Numbered from the stretch's first letter, positions 45,139 to 57,271 are shown. The stretch: 64,000 nt of DNA from Acidobacteriota bacterium (GCA_026393755.1 JAPKZO010000019.1:1-64000); one strand, 5' to 3'. Numbers and translations: made by a program. Notes: generated from the letters alone by a model not told the origin.

Positions 45139-45999
45139 ATGACGCCGTGTGTCGTGATCTGCAGCGTGGTGTTGACGGCCGCCTTGTGCCTCGTGCCGTC
45201 CGGCGGGCTTGTGCGCGACGGTGTCGCTCGACAGATGCAGATCACGGTGCCCTCGACCGCCGAGATCGAACGTGGACTTCTTGAGGCGCTCAATGCGGCG
45301 CGCGCCGCCAGGAATGTGCCGGCCGTTCGCGCGCTGCCGGAACTGACCGAACTGGCCCGTGCGCATAGCGCGGACATGGCCAGGCGCGATGTTCTGTCAC
45401 ACGAATCGGAGAGCGGGGCGTCCTTCTCTCAGCGGTTGATCAGCGCGGGGCTCACCTTCGTCATGAACGGCGAAAACGTGGGTCGAGGCAACACGTTCCT
45501 GGCCAGGCTCATTCACCAGTCCTTCATGGATAGTCCTCCCCATCGGGACAACATCCTCAATCCGGCGTTCGATGCGATCGGGATCGGCGTCGCGATCGGA
45601 AGACGTGGAATGTACTTCGTCACCGAGGATTTCATCAGGAGCCTCACGCCCGCCGCGCGTGCAGACGTCCGGGCCATGATGCTCGGTGCGCTCAACGAGG
45701 CGAGGGCCAAGGCACGCTTGGGCCCGGTCGTGCTGAGCGATGATCTCAACCGGACCGCCCGCGAACTGGTTGAAGCGAAAGCCGACGGGCGAGATGTGCC
45801 GGGGCTGCCTGCCGGCGCCACGCGCACCTCGACCCGTTTCATCACCGGCCCGGATCTCGATCAGCTGGCGGCGTCCATCCGTGAGCAGGAGGTCGCGGGC
45901 TTCGGCCAGGGCGGCATCGGCAGCGTCTTCATCCGCAGTCGCGAGTATCCCGCTGGCGCCTATATCGTCTGCATCCTCCTCATCTGGGACGGTTCGTAA
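45139..45999 (+). CDS. Secreted CAP-domain (SCP/YkwD-like) protein
   Basis: The 286-residue protein has a signal peptide (VVICSVVLTAALCLVPSGG) and a CAP domain: LLEALNAARAARNVPAVRAL, LTELARAHSADMARRDVLSH, SFSQRLISAGLTFVMNGENV, LIHQSFMDSPPHRDNILNPA and FDAIGIGVAIGRRGMYFVTE. The His and Glu positions of the CAP cavity (ARAHS, NGENV, PPHRDN) are present. Bacterial CAP proteins act at the cell surface; the activity is generally unknown. A further ~110-residue C-terminal part (VRAMMLGALNEARAKARLGP onward) resembles a degenerate second copy of the start of the domain. Confidence 0.88.
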   Translation: MTPCVVICSVVLTAALCLVPSGGLVRDGVARQMQITVPSTAEIERGLLEALNAARAARNVPAVRALPELTELARAHSADMARRDVLSHESESGASFSQRLISAGLTFVMNGENVGRGNTFLARLIHQSFMDSPPHRDNILNPAFDAIGIGVAIGRRGMYFVTEDFIRSLTPAARADVRAMMLGALNEARAKARLGPVVLSDDLNRTARELVEAKADGRDVPGLPAGATRTSTRFITGPDLDQLAASIREQEVAGFGQGGIGSVFIRSREYPAGAYIVCILLIWDGS

Positions 46000-46003
46000 C
46001 GTC

Positions 46004-46678
46004 ATGTTCTACGACTTCGCTGCATGGTTGCTTCGTCCCGTCGCGTGGTGGGGGAGACTTCGAGTCGATGGGCTCGAGTGTGTCCCGGAGGGCGGGCCCC
46101 TTCTGGTGGTGCCCAATCACGACAGCCAATGGGATCCGGTGGTGGTTGGGCTGGCGATCAAACCCAGACGCCGGCTGCGCTTCCTCGCGCGATCCAACCT
46201 CTGGCGCATCCCCGGCCTTGGATCGGCGCTGAATCTTTTGAGACAGCTTCCGGTCACCCGTGGCGCCGGAGATTCGGCTGCGCTGGATCGGGCTGTTGAC
46301 GCGTTGTCGGCGGGTGAAGCGGTCGCGATTTTTCCGGAAGGCGGCCTGTCGCGGGGGGAACCGGTGCGGGCCCGCAGCGGCATCGGTGTGCTTGCGGCGA
46401 GGTGTCCTGAGGCGCAAGTCGTGTTGTGCGCGGTTGATGGCACGACCGACTACGTGCGCTGGCCCCGGCGGCCGCGCGTGAGAGTCCGATTAATGGCGCC
46501 GGCCGGGGGGCAACCGAGTCCCGGTGAGGACCCGACCGCCCTGGCTGCGCGGTTGCTCAAGCAGATACGGGATTGCGTTCCGGTTACGCCGGCTGGCCGG
46601 CGGGCGATTGTCGGCGGATCGCCGCGCACCCGGCGCGCCAGGGAGAAGGCACGGGCCGCGTCACGCAACGGTGACTAG
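46004..46678 (+). CDS. plsC: 1-acyl-sn-glycerol-3-phosphate acyltransferase family protein
   Basis: The 224-residue protein has the PlsC acyltransferase blocks: catalytic [12 protein letters not shown] (HxxxxD form His-Asp-Ser-Gln-Trp-Asp), [40 protein letters not shown] and the phosphate-binding [20 protein letters not shown]. It should transfer an acyl chain to lysophosphatidate or a related lysolipid at the inner membrane. The C-terminus is basic and low in complexity. ATG 46004 lies four bases after the previous stop. The last four bases overlap the end of sdhB on the other strand. Confidence 0.88.
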   Translation: MFYDFAAWLLRPVAWWGRLRVDGLECVPEGGPLLVVPNHDSQWDPVVVGLAIKPRRRLRFLARSNLWRIPGLGSALNLLRQLPVTRGAGDSAALDRAVDALSAGEAVAIFPEGGLSRGEPVRARSGIGVLAARCPEAQVVLCAVDGTTDYVRWPRRPRVRVRLMAPAGGQPSPGEDPTALAARLLKQIRDCVPVTPAGRRAIVGGSPRTRRAREKARAASRNGD

Positions 46679-47427
46679 CCGACGAGCAGCGCCCGGATGT
46701 ACTCGCGGCGCATGCGCGCGATGTTCGAGATGGAGACGTCCTTCGGGCAGACGGCCTCACATTCGGCTTCGTTCGAACAGTTGCCGAACCCGATCTCGTC
46801 CATCAGCGCGACCATCGATCGCACGCGTGAGGCCCGCTCGGGATGCCCCTGCGGCAGCAGCGCCAGCTGGGAAATCTTGGCGCCGACAAACAGCGCCGCC
46901 GACGCGTTCTTGCAGGCCGCCACGCACGCCCCGCAGCCAATACAGGCCGCAGCGTCCATCGCCGTCTCGGCGTGATCGCGTTGCACCGGGATCGCGCTGG
47001 CATCCGCCGCGCCGCCCGTGCTGACCGACACGTAACCGCCGGCGGCAATCAGCCGGTCGAGCGCCCCCCGGTCCACCACCAGATCCTTCTGAACGGGGAA
47101 GGGCTTCGCGCGCCACGGCTCGATGGTGATGGTGTCGCCATTCTTGAACTTGCGCATGTGGAGCTGGCATACCGTCGACCCGCGATCGGGCCCGTGCGGA
47201 ACGCCGTTGATGACGAGGCTGCACATGCCGCAGATGCCCTCGCGGCAATCATTGTCGAACACGATGGGCGGTTCGCTCTTCTTGATGAGGCCCTCGTTGA
47301 CCACATCCAGCATCTCGAGAAACGACATGTCGGGCGAAACGTGCTCGGCCGTGTACGGGACCATGCGGCCAGGATTTGTGGCTGTGGGCTGGCGCCACAC
47401 CAGCAGATGAAGGGTCATCGTGTCCAT
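46675..47427 (-). CDS. sdhB: Succinate dehydrogenase/fumarate reductase iron-sulfur subunit
   Basis: The 250-residue subunit carries electrons from FAD to quinone. The [2Fe-2S] domain has [20 protein letters not shown] and VCQLHMRKF. The C-terminal domain has [15 protein letters not shown] ([4Fe-4S]) and [17 protein letters not shown] ([3Fe-4S]). The sequence order fits the type with a fused cytochrome b subunit (B. subtilis / epsilonproteobacterial-like). It is the last gene of sdhC-sdhA-sdhB on the minus strand and converges with the acyltransferase gene, sharing four bases. Confidence 0.95.
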   Translation of the reverse strand: MDTMTLHLLVWRQPTATNPGRMVPYTAEHVSPDMSFLEMLDVVNEGLIKKSEPPIVFDNDCREGICGMCSLVINGVPHGPDRGSTVCQLHMRKFKNGDTITIEPWRAKPFPVQKDLVVDRGALDRLIAAGGYVSVSTGGAADASAIPVQRDHAETAMDAAACIGCGACVAACKNASAALFVGAKISQLALLPQGHPERASRVRSMVALMDEIGFGNCSNEAECEAVCPKDVSISNIARMRREYIRALLVG

Positions 47428-47430
47428 GGT

Positions 47431-49376
<1,946 letters not shown>

Positions 49377-49380
<4 letters not shown>

Positions 49381-50057
49381 GACCTGCTCCCCATGAAAAA
49401 CAGCGCGAGAGGAAGGGACACGAAGCCGGCGCCAATGACGATGGCGAGGACTTTACCGACCTTCAACACGCGCGGCGTGAGATGTGGATGATTGAGGCCC
49501 AGCGATTCGAAGGCGCTCGAGAACCCGTGCCACAGATGAAAGCCCGTCACGCCCACGCAGGGCACGTAGAAGGCCACCCAGAGCGGGTTGCCGAACACGT
49601 CGCGCACAAGCCGATAGAGGTCGCGGCCCTCGACACCGTGAATGCTCGTCGTGTACCACGCGCCATACTTCATCGTGGCGATGTGAATGGCCAGGAACAC
49701 GAACATCACGGACCCGGTCCAGATCATCGTGGTCGAGGCCAGCGACTTGCGGCTCTTGCCCCGGGCCCAGGTCTTCGACTGGTACGGGATCGGCCGCGCA
49801 TCGCGGTTGGTCCACCAGAGCGTCACCGTTTCCAGCACGTGAATCACGAAGATCAACGTGAGGCCGACTTCGGCCGGAATGACAAACGGATTCGTGATGA
49901 GCGCGTGAGAGTACGCGTTGAACTTCGCCGGCCCGATGTAGAGCAGGATGTTCCCGGCCAGGTGCACGCACAGGAACCCCACCAGACTCAGGCCGGTCAA
50001 CGCGATGAGAATCTTCGTAGCGATGGTCGAGAATAACGATGACGGGCGCGATGCCAT
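49377..50057 (-). CDS. sdhC: Succinate dehydrogenase cytochrome b subunit (fused b558 type)
   Basis: The 226-residue membrane anchor has five helices, as in the single-subunit cytochrome b558 family: [80 protein letters not shown] and [19 protein letters not shown]. His residues in CVHLAGN, VIHVLET, AIHIATM and FHLWHGF are candidates for two haem b ligands. It passes electrons to quinone. ATG 50057 is preferred over a further upstream in-frame start because GGAG lies eight bases before it. First gene of sdhCAB; the divergent neighbour is sucC. Confidence 0.92.
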
Positions 50058-50412
50058 TGAGCGACTCCAGCCTGGAACCAAGGCGTCCAGGACGCGAGGA
50101 CTGCGGACTCGTTAGGGGACCGAGCGTCGAGTCCGACCTGAGATTGTATGTGGACGGCTCGAATCAAGCAACCCTTCTTCCTTCTCGCGCCTCCCCGCGC
50201 GGTCCCTTGGCACGCCCGATCGGCGGCCCTGGCCCGCCACAGCTCTTCGGCAGACTCACGCCGAAGAGCGACGGCGGCTTGACCTTCTTCGCTCAGCCCG
50301 CTAGCATCCTCGGTGAGCTTGGTCCCCAAGCGTCGAAGCGAAGTGGACGACGGGCCCCTTCGCTGGTGCGGCGTCACCTTTCCCTGAGGGCCCGTCACAT
50401 CCCGGGAATCCC
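50058..50412. other. Divergent promoter region between sdhC and sucC
   Basis: No gene is seen in these 355 bases. A perfect 10-bp stem GCTCTTCGGC (50242-50251) / GCCGAAGAGC (50260-50269) with an 8-base loop lies in the middle and could act in a leader RNA of sucC. No consensus promoter stands out for either side. The region must contain the start signals for both TCA-cycle operons. Confidence 0.6.
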
Positions 50413-51573
<1,161 letters not shown>

Positions 51574-51582
51574 GGGGGAACA

Positions 51583-52452
51583 ATGGCAGTCCTGATTGAT
51601 ACATCGACGCGCCTGCTCGTGCAGGGCCTCACCGGACGTGAGGGGACCTTCCACGCGAAGCAGGCGGCGCAGTACGGAACCACCGTCGTCGGCGGCGTGA
51701 CACCGGGCAAGGGCGGCACCACGCACGAAGGCTGGCCGATTTTCAACACCGTGGCGGAGGCCGTCGCCAAGACCGGCGCCAACGCCAGCGTGATTTTCGT
51801 GCCGCCGCCGTATTCGGCGGATGCGATTCTCGAGTGCGCCGACGCCGGCATCGCGCTGGTCGTGTGCATCACTGAAGGCATCCCGACGCTCGACATGATG
51901 CGCGTGATGGCGGTGCTCAAGGAGAAGCCCACGCGGCTCATCGGGCCGAACTGCCCTGGGCTGATTTCGCCCGGCAAGGCCAAGGCGGGGATCATTCCTG
52001 GCCAGATCTGCCAGGAGGGCCGGATTGGCATCGTCTCGCGCAGCGGGACGCTGACCTACGAGGCGATCCACCAGTTGACGCGCCTCAAGCTCGGGCAGAC
52101 CACCTGCGTCGGCATCGGCGGCGATCCGTTGATCGGCACGAACTTCATCGATGCGCTGACGCTGTTCCAGGCCGACAAGGAGACCGAAGGCATCGTGATG
52201 ATCGGCGAAATCGGCGGCACGGCCGAAGAGGAAGCCGCCTCATTCATCAAGAAGCACGTGACCAAGCCGGTTGTCAGTTTCATCTGTGGCCAGACCGCGC
52301 CCCCGGGACGCCGCATGGGCCACGCCGGCGCCATCATCGCGGGCGGCAAGGGCACGGCGGCGGAGAAGATGGCCGCGCTCACCGCCGCGGGCGTGCGCGT
52401 TGTGCAGAGTCCGGCCGACATCGGCCAGGCGATGGTGGCGTCGCTGAAGTAG
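51583..52452 (+). CDS. sucD: Succinyl-CoA synthetase alpha subunit
   Basis: The 289-residue subunit binds CoA and carries the phospho-His. It shows [100 protein letters not shown] and the active-site His in [20 protein letters not shown]. It ends in the usual [12 protein letters not shown]. Palindromic repeats follow the stop codon. Confidence 0.97.
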   Translation: MAVLIDTSTRLLVQGLTGREGTFHAKQAAQYGTTVVGGVTPGKGGTTHEGWPIFNTVAEAVAKTGANASVIFVPPPYSADAILECADAGIALVVCITEGIPTLDMMRVMAVLKEKPTRLIGPNCPGLISPGKAKAGIIPGQICQEGRIGIVSRSGTLTYEAIHQLTRLKLGQTTCVGIGGDPLIGTNFIDALTLFQADKETEGIVMIGEIGGTAEEEAASFIKKHVTKPVVSFICGQTAPPGRRMGHAGAIIAGGKGTAAEKMAALTAAGVRVVQSPADIGQAMVASLK

Positions 52453-52551
52453 GGGCCGACCCCCGTGTCGGCCCGTCCTGAGACACCACGGCACGGCACG
52501 CCGTGCCCTGCGGAGACATGGCGTAGGGGCGACCCCCAGTGGTCGCCCCTC
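52450..52551. repeat. Cluster of three type 2 palindromes after sucD
   Basis: TAGGGGCCGAC with GTCGGCCC (52450-52473), CACGGCACGGCACGCCGTG with flanks (about 52487-52509) and GTAGGGGCGACC with GGTCGCCCCT (52522-52550) follow one another. They belong to the GTAGGGGCxCGxC family also seen at 24383 and 57308. They may terminate sucCD transcription. Confidence 0.7.
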
Positions 52552-52602
52552 GTTGTTCGGGCGAACCCCGGCGTCCGGCCGGGCCTCGAGCGAGTAATAA
52601 AC

Positions 52603-53262
52603 ATGAGGCGACTTGGCCGACTGCTGACGTGCTGCCTGTTGGTCGGGGGCGTTGTCGGAACCGCGGCGGCGCAGACAGCGTCCGACCGCGCCAGCGTCCT
52701 CGCGCCGAAGGTCGAGGTGACGCCGTATGTTGGCGGCGCGCGGCACTCGCTGGCCGGCACGTTTCTCGGCGTGACGCCCGATCGCAATCACCTGTTCCTC
52801 GGCGTCCACATCTCCGTGAACGTCGTGCGCGGGCCGCGCTGGACGTTGGGCTACGCGCCAGAGATCGTGCCGCTGCTGCTCATCTCGAACAATCCGAAAT
52901 ACCAGACCGTCACGTTCAGCAACGGACAGACCGCGATGATGGAGACGGGCCGCGGCCCGGTCGCCGGCGTGGGGATCTCGCCGATCGGGCTGGAATCACA
53001 ACTGCGCGTCGGGTCACGCTGGCGTCTGTTTGCCGCCGGGGCCGGGGGCTGTGTGTGGTTCACACGCAACGTGCCCGTGGCCGAGTCGCGGAGGTTCAAC
53101 TTCACGTTCGAGCTCGGCGGCGGCGCGATCTGGTCGTACAGTTCGCGCTGGTCACTGCGCATGGGCTGCAAGTTCCATCACCTGTCGAACGCGTATACGG
53201 CGCCCGCCAATCCGGGCATCGACGGCGTCGTGTTCTTCGCGGGGTTCTCGCGCGCGATATAA
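52603..53262 (+). CDS. Outer-membrane beta-barrel, PagL-like lipid A deacylase family
   Basis: The 219-residue protein has a signal peptide (LLTCCLLVGGVVGTAAAQ) and alternating strand sequences such as VEVTPYVGGARHSLAGTFLG, GVHISVNVVRGPRWTLGYAP and FNFTFELGGGAIWSYSSRWS. Its end, GCKFHHLSNAYTAPANPGID, matches the PagL active-site pattern (His-x-Ser-Asn-Ala, then NPG), with strand-closing FAGFSRAI. PagL removes the 3-O acyl chain of lipid A at the outer membrane. ATG 52603 starts directly before the signal peptide. Assignment rests on the C-terminal motif and barrel length; an acyl hydrolase acting on other lipids is possible. Confidence 0.72.
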   Translation: MRRLGRLLTCCLLVGGVVGTAAAQTASDRASVLAPKVEVTPYVGGARHSLAGTFLGVTPDRNHLFLGVHISVNVVRGPRWTLGYAPEIVPLLLISNNPKYQTVTFSNGQTAMMETGRGPVAGVGISPIGLESQLRVGSRWRLFAAGAGGCVWFTRNVPVAESRRFNFTFELGGGAIWSYSSRWSLRMGCKFHHLSNAYTAPANPGIDGVVFFAGFSRAI

Positions 53263-53263
53263 T
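53258..53263 (+). promoter_or_regulatory. Candidate -10 box (TATAAT) before the small gene at 53270
   Basis: GCGATATAATCGTCAC places the hexamer six bases before GTG 53270. It overlaps the stop codon of the PagL-like gene. It fits the short-leader pattern seen before pyrH, kdsA and ndk. Confidence 0.4.
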
Positions 53264-53269
53264 CGTCAC

Positions 53270-53467
53270 GTGGGCAGGCGTCTTGAACAACGGCGAGCAC
53301 CGAAACGGCATTCCAGTCCGGCCTCGCGCCTGGACGAGGCCGAGAGGCTGTTCGCTGATTTTCGCGCCCTGACGCCGTACCGGTTCAAGCCGTTTACGAA
53401 GTCGTTCGCCACCTTCGCTCAATACGATCGGTGGAGACGTGCGCAAACCAACCCCTGGTACCGATAA
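53270..53467 (+). CDS. 65-residue basic protein paired with a nucleotidyltransferase
   Basis: This short gene (GTG 53270, stop 53465-53467) encodes GRRLEQRRAPKRHSSPASRL followed by a conserved-looking part: DEAERLFADFRALTPYRFKP, FTKSFATFAQYDRWRRAQTN, PWYR. It is basic and soluble. It overlaps the nucleotidyltransferase gene by 29 bases, a strong sign that both are translated together. I recall small proteins of the same kind (F..L..Y.FKPF.KSF..F..Y.RWR.AQ) in front of nucleotidyltransferases but no established function. A toxin-antitoxin or regulatory partner role is inference. Confidence 0.6.
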   Translation: MGRRLEQRRAPKRHSSPASRLDEAERLFADFRALTPYRFKPFTKSFATFAQYDRWRRAQTNPWYR

Positions 53468-53924
53468 CCGCGTCCTCCGTGTGTGTCGGCTCCTGAATCG
53501 CCATCGCGCCCGCTATCTACTGGTGGGTGGCGTGGCTGCCAACCTGCACGGTTCCGTGCGCGCCACCCGAGACGTCGACATCCTCGTCCCGCGGGACGAA
53601 CCGAACATGTCGCGCGTGCTCGCCGCGCTTGGAGAACTGCCGTACGGGGTCGCCGGCGAACTCGAGTCGTCGGAAATGGTCCAGAAGGCTATTACCATCG
53701 TGGGCGACGACCCGCGAGTGGACGTTCTGACGATCGCGTGGTCTGTCACGTTCGAGAAGGCCTGGCCCGGGCGGGTCGTGAGGCGCATACAGGGCATACG
53801 AGTGTCCTACCTGGGGCGGCCGGACCTGATCGCATCAAAGCAGACGGGTCGGCCGAGCGATCAGGCGGACATCGAGCAGTTGGCCGCAACCAGGACGACA
53901 GCGGTTCGTCGTCGGCGCGCTTGA
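53439..53924 (+). CDS. Minimal nucleotidyltransferase (MNT/AbiEii-like)
   Basis: The 161-residue protein has the nucleotidyltransferase core: YLLVGGVAANLHGSVRATRD and VDILVPRDE give the GG...G..R.T.DxD pattern with two metal-binding Asp. A third acidic residue comes from RVDVLTIA. The C-terminal helix reads YLGRPDLIASKQTGRPSDQA, then DIEQL, as in small antitoxin- or AbiEii-type NTases. Such enzymes transfer nucleotides to proteins or tRNA in toxin-antitoxin and abortive-infection systems. GTG 53439 starts inside the preceding small gene. The final [11 protein letters not shown] is basic. Confidence 0.75.
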   Translation: MRKPTPGTDNRVLRVCRLLNRHRARYLLVGGVAANLHGSVRATRDVDILVPRDEPNMSRVLAALGELPYGVAGELESSEMVQKAITIVGDDPRVDVLTIAWSVTFEKAWPGRVVRRIQGIRVSYLGRPDLIASKQTGRPSDQADIEQLAATRTTAVRRRRA

Positions 53925-53938
53925 GCAGGAACTTATGC

Positions 53939-55771
53939 ATGTCGCCTGAATCTGCGATCCAGGAAACACCCGCCGCGGCGGCCGCCCAGGAGATGGTGAA
54001 CGACTTCAGCATCCAGGTCGCCACCGTTAACGGATCGGGCAGTCAGACGGCCAATCTGGTGCTCGTCCGGTCGCTCTTCCAGATGGGCATTCCGGTGTCG
54101 GGGAAGAACCTGTTTCCGTCGAACATCGCGGGGTTGCCGACCTGGTACACCATCCGCGCGAACCGACGCGGCTATGTCGCGCGCAAGAAGGAAATCGATC
54201 TTCTGGTTGCGATGAACCCGGAGACCGCGAAGGAGGACGTGCTGGCGTTGAGCGCAGGCGCGGTCGTGATCTACGACGAGCCGCTGAAGCTGCAGGACCT
54301 GCGCGGCGACCTGATCTTCTATCCTGTGCCGTTCGACAAACTCGTCGCTCCAGTGTGCCCGGACGCGAAGCTGCGGCGCCTGGTTCGTAACGTGATCTAC
54401 GATGGCGTTCTGTCGAAGCTGCTTGGCATCGAGATGAGCGAGCTGGAAGCCGCGCTCGGGAAGCAGCTCGGCAAGAAGTCCAAGGCGGTCGCGCTCAACC
54501 AGGCGGCTCTCAAGGCGGGGTACGACTTCGCCGACACGAATCTGCCGAAGCGCGATCGATTCCGCGCCGAGCGGATGAACGCCACACAAGGGAAGATCCT
54601 TATCGAAGGCAACGCCGCGGTGGCGATTGGCGCCATGATGGCGGGCGTGACGGTGGTCACCTGGTACCCGATCACACCGTCCTCCACGGTCTGCGAGACG
54701 CTCATCGAGTACATGAAGCAGTACCGGCTGGACAAGGCCTCCGGGAAGGCGACGTTTGCCATCGTGCAGGCCGAAGACGAGCTGGCGTCCATCGGCATGG
54801 CGCTTGGTGCGGGCTGGGCAGGCGCGCGGTCGATGACGGCGACCTCCGGACCGGGCATCTCGTTGATGGCCGAACTGACCGGCCTCGGCTACTACAGCGA
54901 GGTGCCAGCGGTCATCATCGACGTTCAGCGCCTCGGTCCATCCACCGGACTGCCGACCCGCACGGCACAGGGCGACATCCTCTCGACCGCCGTGCTGTCG
55001 CACGGCGACACGCGGCACATCATGCTCATCCCGAATTCGGTCGACGAGTGCTATAAGCTGACGATGGCCGCGTTTGATCTGGCGGAACGGTTCCAGACGC
55101 CGGTCTTCGTGATGAGCGATCTCGATCTCGGGATGAACACCTGGGTGGCCGACGTACTCCAGTACCCGGACAAACCACTCAACCGCGGCAAACGCCTGGA
55201 TGCCGGGACGTTGGCACGCCTGGGGGAATGGGGCCGGTACGTGGATGTGGACGGCGACGGGATTGCGTATCGCTCCGTGCCCGGCGACGGCATGCCGACC
55301 TATTTCAACCGCGGCTCGGGTCATAACAGCCGAGGGCAGTACAGCGAGCGCGCCGACGACTACACGAATACCGTGGACCGACTTGCCCGCAAGTTCGAGA
55401 CTGCGCGGCAGTGGGTGCCGGCGGAGACGGTGGACGTGGAGCCAGAGGCCAGGATCGCGGTGATCGCCTATGGTTCGACCCACTGGGCGGTCGAGGAAGC
55501 GCGCGACCAACTCCGTCAGGAAGCGGGGGTGAAGACGTCGTACCTGCGCCTCCGGGCGTATCCCTTCACCGCAGAGGTCGGACGCTTCATCGATGGCCAC
55601 GCGCGGGTGTACGTCGTCGAACAGAACCGCGATGCGCAGATGCTCGGCTTGTTGAAGCTCGATCTGACGGCGGAGCAGGTGGGTAGGCTGCGCAGCGTGC
55701 GCTATTACACCGGCTTGCCGATCGACGCGCGGTCCGTGTCGGATGCCGTTCTCGCGCAGGAACGGGAATAG
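53939..55771 (+). CDS. korA: 2-oxoacid:ferredoxin oxidoreductase, fused gamma-alpha subunit
   Basis: The 610-residue protein joins the gamma domain (IQVATVNGSGSQTANLVLVR, GKNLFPSNIAGLPTWYTIRA) to the alpha, pyrimidine-binding domain (LIEGNAAVAIGAMMAGVTVV, TWYPITPSSTVCETLIEYMK, FAIVQAEDELASIGMALGAG, SRSMTATSGPGISLM-like ARSMTATSGPGISLMAELTG). This architecture is that of KorA-type 2-oxoglutarate:ferredoxin oxidoreductases, which form succinyl-CoA or, in reverse, 2-oxoglutarate. ATG 53939 follows GAGCAGGAA; upstream codons in this frame belong to the overlapping nucleotidyltransferase gene. korB follows after 14 bases. Substrate choice (2-oxoglutarate or other 2-oxoacid) is inferred from the nearby sucCD. 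Confidence 0.9.
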   Translation: MSPESAIQETPAAAAAQEMVNDFSIQVATVNGSGSQTANLVLVRSLFQMGIPVSGKNLFPSNIAGLPTWYTIRANRRGYVARKKEIDLLVAMNPETAKEDVLALSAGAVVIYDEPLKLQDLRGDLIFYPVPFDKLVAPVCPDAKLRRLVRNVIYDGVLSKLLGIEMSELEAALGKQLGKKSKAVALNQAALKAGYDFADTNLPKRDRFRAERMNATQGKILIEGNAAVAIGAMMAGVTVVTWYPITPSSTVCETLIEYMKQYRLDKASGKATFAIVQAEDELASIGMALGAGWAGARSMTATSGPGISLMAELTGLGYYSEVPAVIIDVQRLGPSTGLPTRTAQGDILSTAVLSHGDTRHIMLIPNSVDECYKLTMAAFDLAERFQTPVFVMSDLDLGMNTWVADVLQYPDKPLNRGKRLDAGTLARLGEWGRYVDVDGDGIAYRSVPGDGMPTYFNRGSGHNSRGQYSERADDYTNTVDRLARKFETARQWVPAETVDVEPEARIAVIAYGSTHWAVEEARDQLRQEAGVKTSYLRLRAYPFTAEVGRFIDGHARVYVVEQNRDAQMLGLLKLDLTAEQVGRLRSVRYYTGLPIDARSVSDAVLAQERE

Positions 55772-55785
55772 CCAGGTACTCGATC

Positions 55786-56838
55786 ATGGCGACAGAAACG
55801 CCGGCGGCGCAGACTCCGGGCAAGAAGGTCAACCGCATCCGTCTCGATGTTCAGGCGTATCGCGGAGGCAAGAGCACGCTCTGCGCCGGCTGCGGCCACA
55901 ACGCCATCTCCGAGCGGATCGTCGAAGCCTGCTTCGAGATGGACGTCGACCCGCAACGCGTGATCAAGCTCTCCGGGATTGGCTGTTCAAGCAAGAGCCC
56001 GGCGTACTTCCTCGGCGCCGCGCACGGGTTCAACGCCGTGCACGGGCGCATGGCGGCCGTGGCGACGGGAGCCGTGCTCGCCAACCAGCACCTGGTGGCG
56101 ATCGGCGTCAGCGGCGACGGCGACACCGGCGCCATCGGGGCGGGCCACTTCGTCCACCTGATGCGCCGCAATGTCCCGATGATCTACATCGTCGAGAACA
56201 ACGGCTGCTACGGCTTGACGAAGGGACAGATGTCACCGACGGCCGACCTCGGATCGAAACTCAAGAACGGGGTCGTCAGCGATTTGCCGCCGATTGACTT
56301 GTGTGCGCTGGCGATTCAACTCGGGGCGAGCTTTGTGGCGCGGTCGTTTTCCGGCGACAAGAGGCAGCTCGCCTCGCTTCTGAAGGCGGCGATGGCCCAC
56401 CGCGGAACCGTGTTGCTCGACGTCATCTCTCCCTGCGTGACCTTCAACGACCACGAAGGATCGACCAAGAGTTACGCGTACGTGAAGGCACACGACGATC
56501 CGCTCGGCGAGGTGCTCTTCGTGCCGTACTTCGACGATATCGTGGTGGACTACGAGCCGGGCACGACCGAGGTCGTGACGCTGCACGACGGGTCGCGCGT
56601 CTACCTGAAGAAGATCGCGGACGGCTACAACCCGAAGGACAAGCTGGCGGCGCTGGCTTTGCTCGACGAAACGGCGCGGAAGGGCGAATTCGCGACAGGC
56701 CTGCTCTATGTCGACCCCGACCGCACGAGTTTCACGGACCTGCTGAATCTGGTCGATACACCGCTCTCCTTGCTGCCAGAAGATGTGTTGCGACCGTCGA
56801 GGGAAGCTCTCGACCAGATCATGGAGCGGCTGCGGTAG
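55786..56838 (+). CDS. korB: 2-oxoacid:ferredoxin oxidoreductase beta subunit
   Basis: The 350-residue TPP-binding subunit has LCAGCGHNAISERIVEACFE, KLSGIGCSSKSPAYFLGAAH, the TPP motif GVSGDGDTGAIGAGHFVHLM, and IVENNGCYGLTKGQMSPTAD. The Cys residues in CAGCG and the later ISPCVTFND provide the [4Fe-4S] ligands typical of the family. With KorA it makes succinyl-CoA, which SucCD, encoded 1.5 kb upstream, can use for ATP synthesis. ndk lies 19 bases downstream in the same direction. Confidence 0.93.
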   Translation: MATETPAAQTPGKKVNRIRLDVQAYRGGKSTLCAGCGHNAISERIVEACFEMDVDPQRVIKLSGIGCSSKSPAYFLGAAHGFNAVHGRMAAVATGAVLANQHLVAIGVSGDGDTGAIGAGHFVHLMRRNVPMIYIVENNGCYGLTKGQMSPTADLGSKLKNGVVSDLPPIDLCALAIQLGASFVARSFSGDKRQLASLLKAAMAHRGTVLLDVISPCVTFNDHEGSTKSYAYVKAHDDPLGEVLFVPYFDDIVVDYEPGTTEVVTLHDGSRVYLKKIADGYNPKDKLAALALLDETARKGEFATGLLYVDPDRTSFTDLLNLVDTPLSLLPEDVLRPSREALDQIMERLR

Positions 56839-56842
56839 TTGG

Positions 56843-56848
56843 TATAAT
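56843..56848 (+). promoter_or_regulatory. Candidate -10 box (TATAAT) before ndk
   Basis: TTGGTATAATCGAAGGAAT lies between the korB stop and ATG 56858, with the hexamer ending nine bases before the start and AAGGA immediately after. It suggests that ndk has its own promoter with a very short leader. Confidence 0.45.
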
Positions 56849-56857
56849 CGAAGGAAT

Positions 56858-57271
56858 ATGGAACGAACATTTGCCATCATCAAACCCGATGCCGTCGAGC
56901 GGAAGCTCGCCGGTAAGATCATTCAGCGCATTGAAGAAGCGGGTTTTCGCATTCGGGGATTGCGCCAGGTCAGCCTCACCAAGCGACAGGCGGAGGGGTT
57001 CTACGCCGTCCACCGCGAGCGTCCGTTCTTCGGGAGCGTGACTGACTTCATGTCGTCAGGGCCGGTCATTGTGATGCTGTTGGAAGCCGATGGCGCCATC
57101 AGGAAATGGCGCGACCTGATGGGCGCGACCGATCCGGCCAAGGCAGCGCCCGGCACGCTGCGCGCAGAGTTCGGCAGCAGCATCCAGTGCAATGCGACCC
57201 ACGGGTCTGACGCCGCTGAGACCGCCGCATTCGAGTCGGGCTATTTCTTCGCAGGCGTCGAGACGATTTGA
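56858..57271 (+). CDS. ndk: Nucleoside diphosphate kinase
   Basis: Ndk equalises NDP and NTP pools. The 137-residue protein is full length: MERTFAIIKPDAVERKLAGK, IEEAGFRIRGLRQVSLTKRQ, PFFGSVTDFMSSGPVIVMLL, MGATDPAKAAPGTLRAEFGS and the phospho-His motif NATHGSDAAETAAFE. ATG 56858 gives the exact canonical N-terminus. It follows korB closely but has its own -10-like sequence. Confidence 0.97.
   Translation: MERTFAIIKPDAVERKLAGKIIQRIEEAGFRIRGLRQVSLTKRQAEGFYAVHRERPFFGSVTDFMSSGPVIVMLLEADGAIRKWRDLMGATDPAKAAPGTLRAEFGSSIQCNATHGSDAAETAAFESGYFFAGVETI

Noticed and set aside
53483-53938. N-terminal extension of the korA frame upstream of 53939
   Set aside because: These codons overlap the nucleotidyltransferase in another frame, are Arg/Gly/Pro-rich and do not resemble the KorA start; ATG 53939 has a ribosome-binding site.
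53933-55600. 555-codon minus-strand frame opposite korA
   Set aside because: Antisense to a gene with intact TPP-enzyme motifs; no independent evidence.
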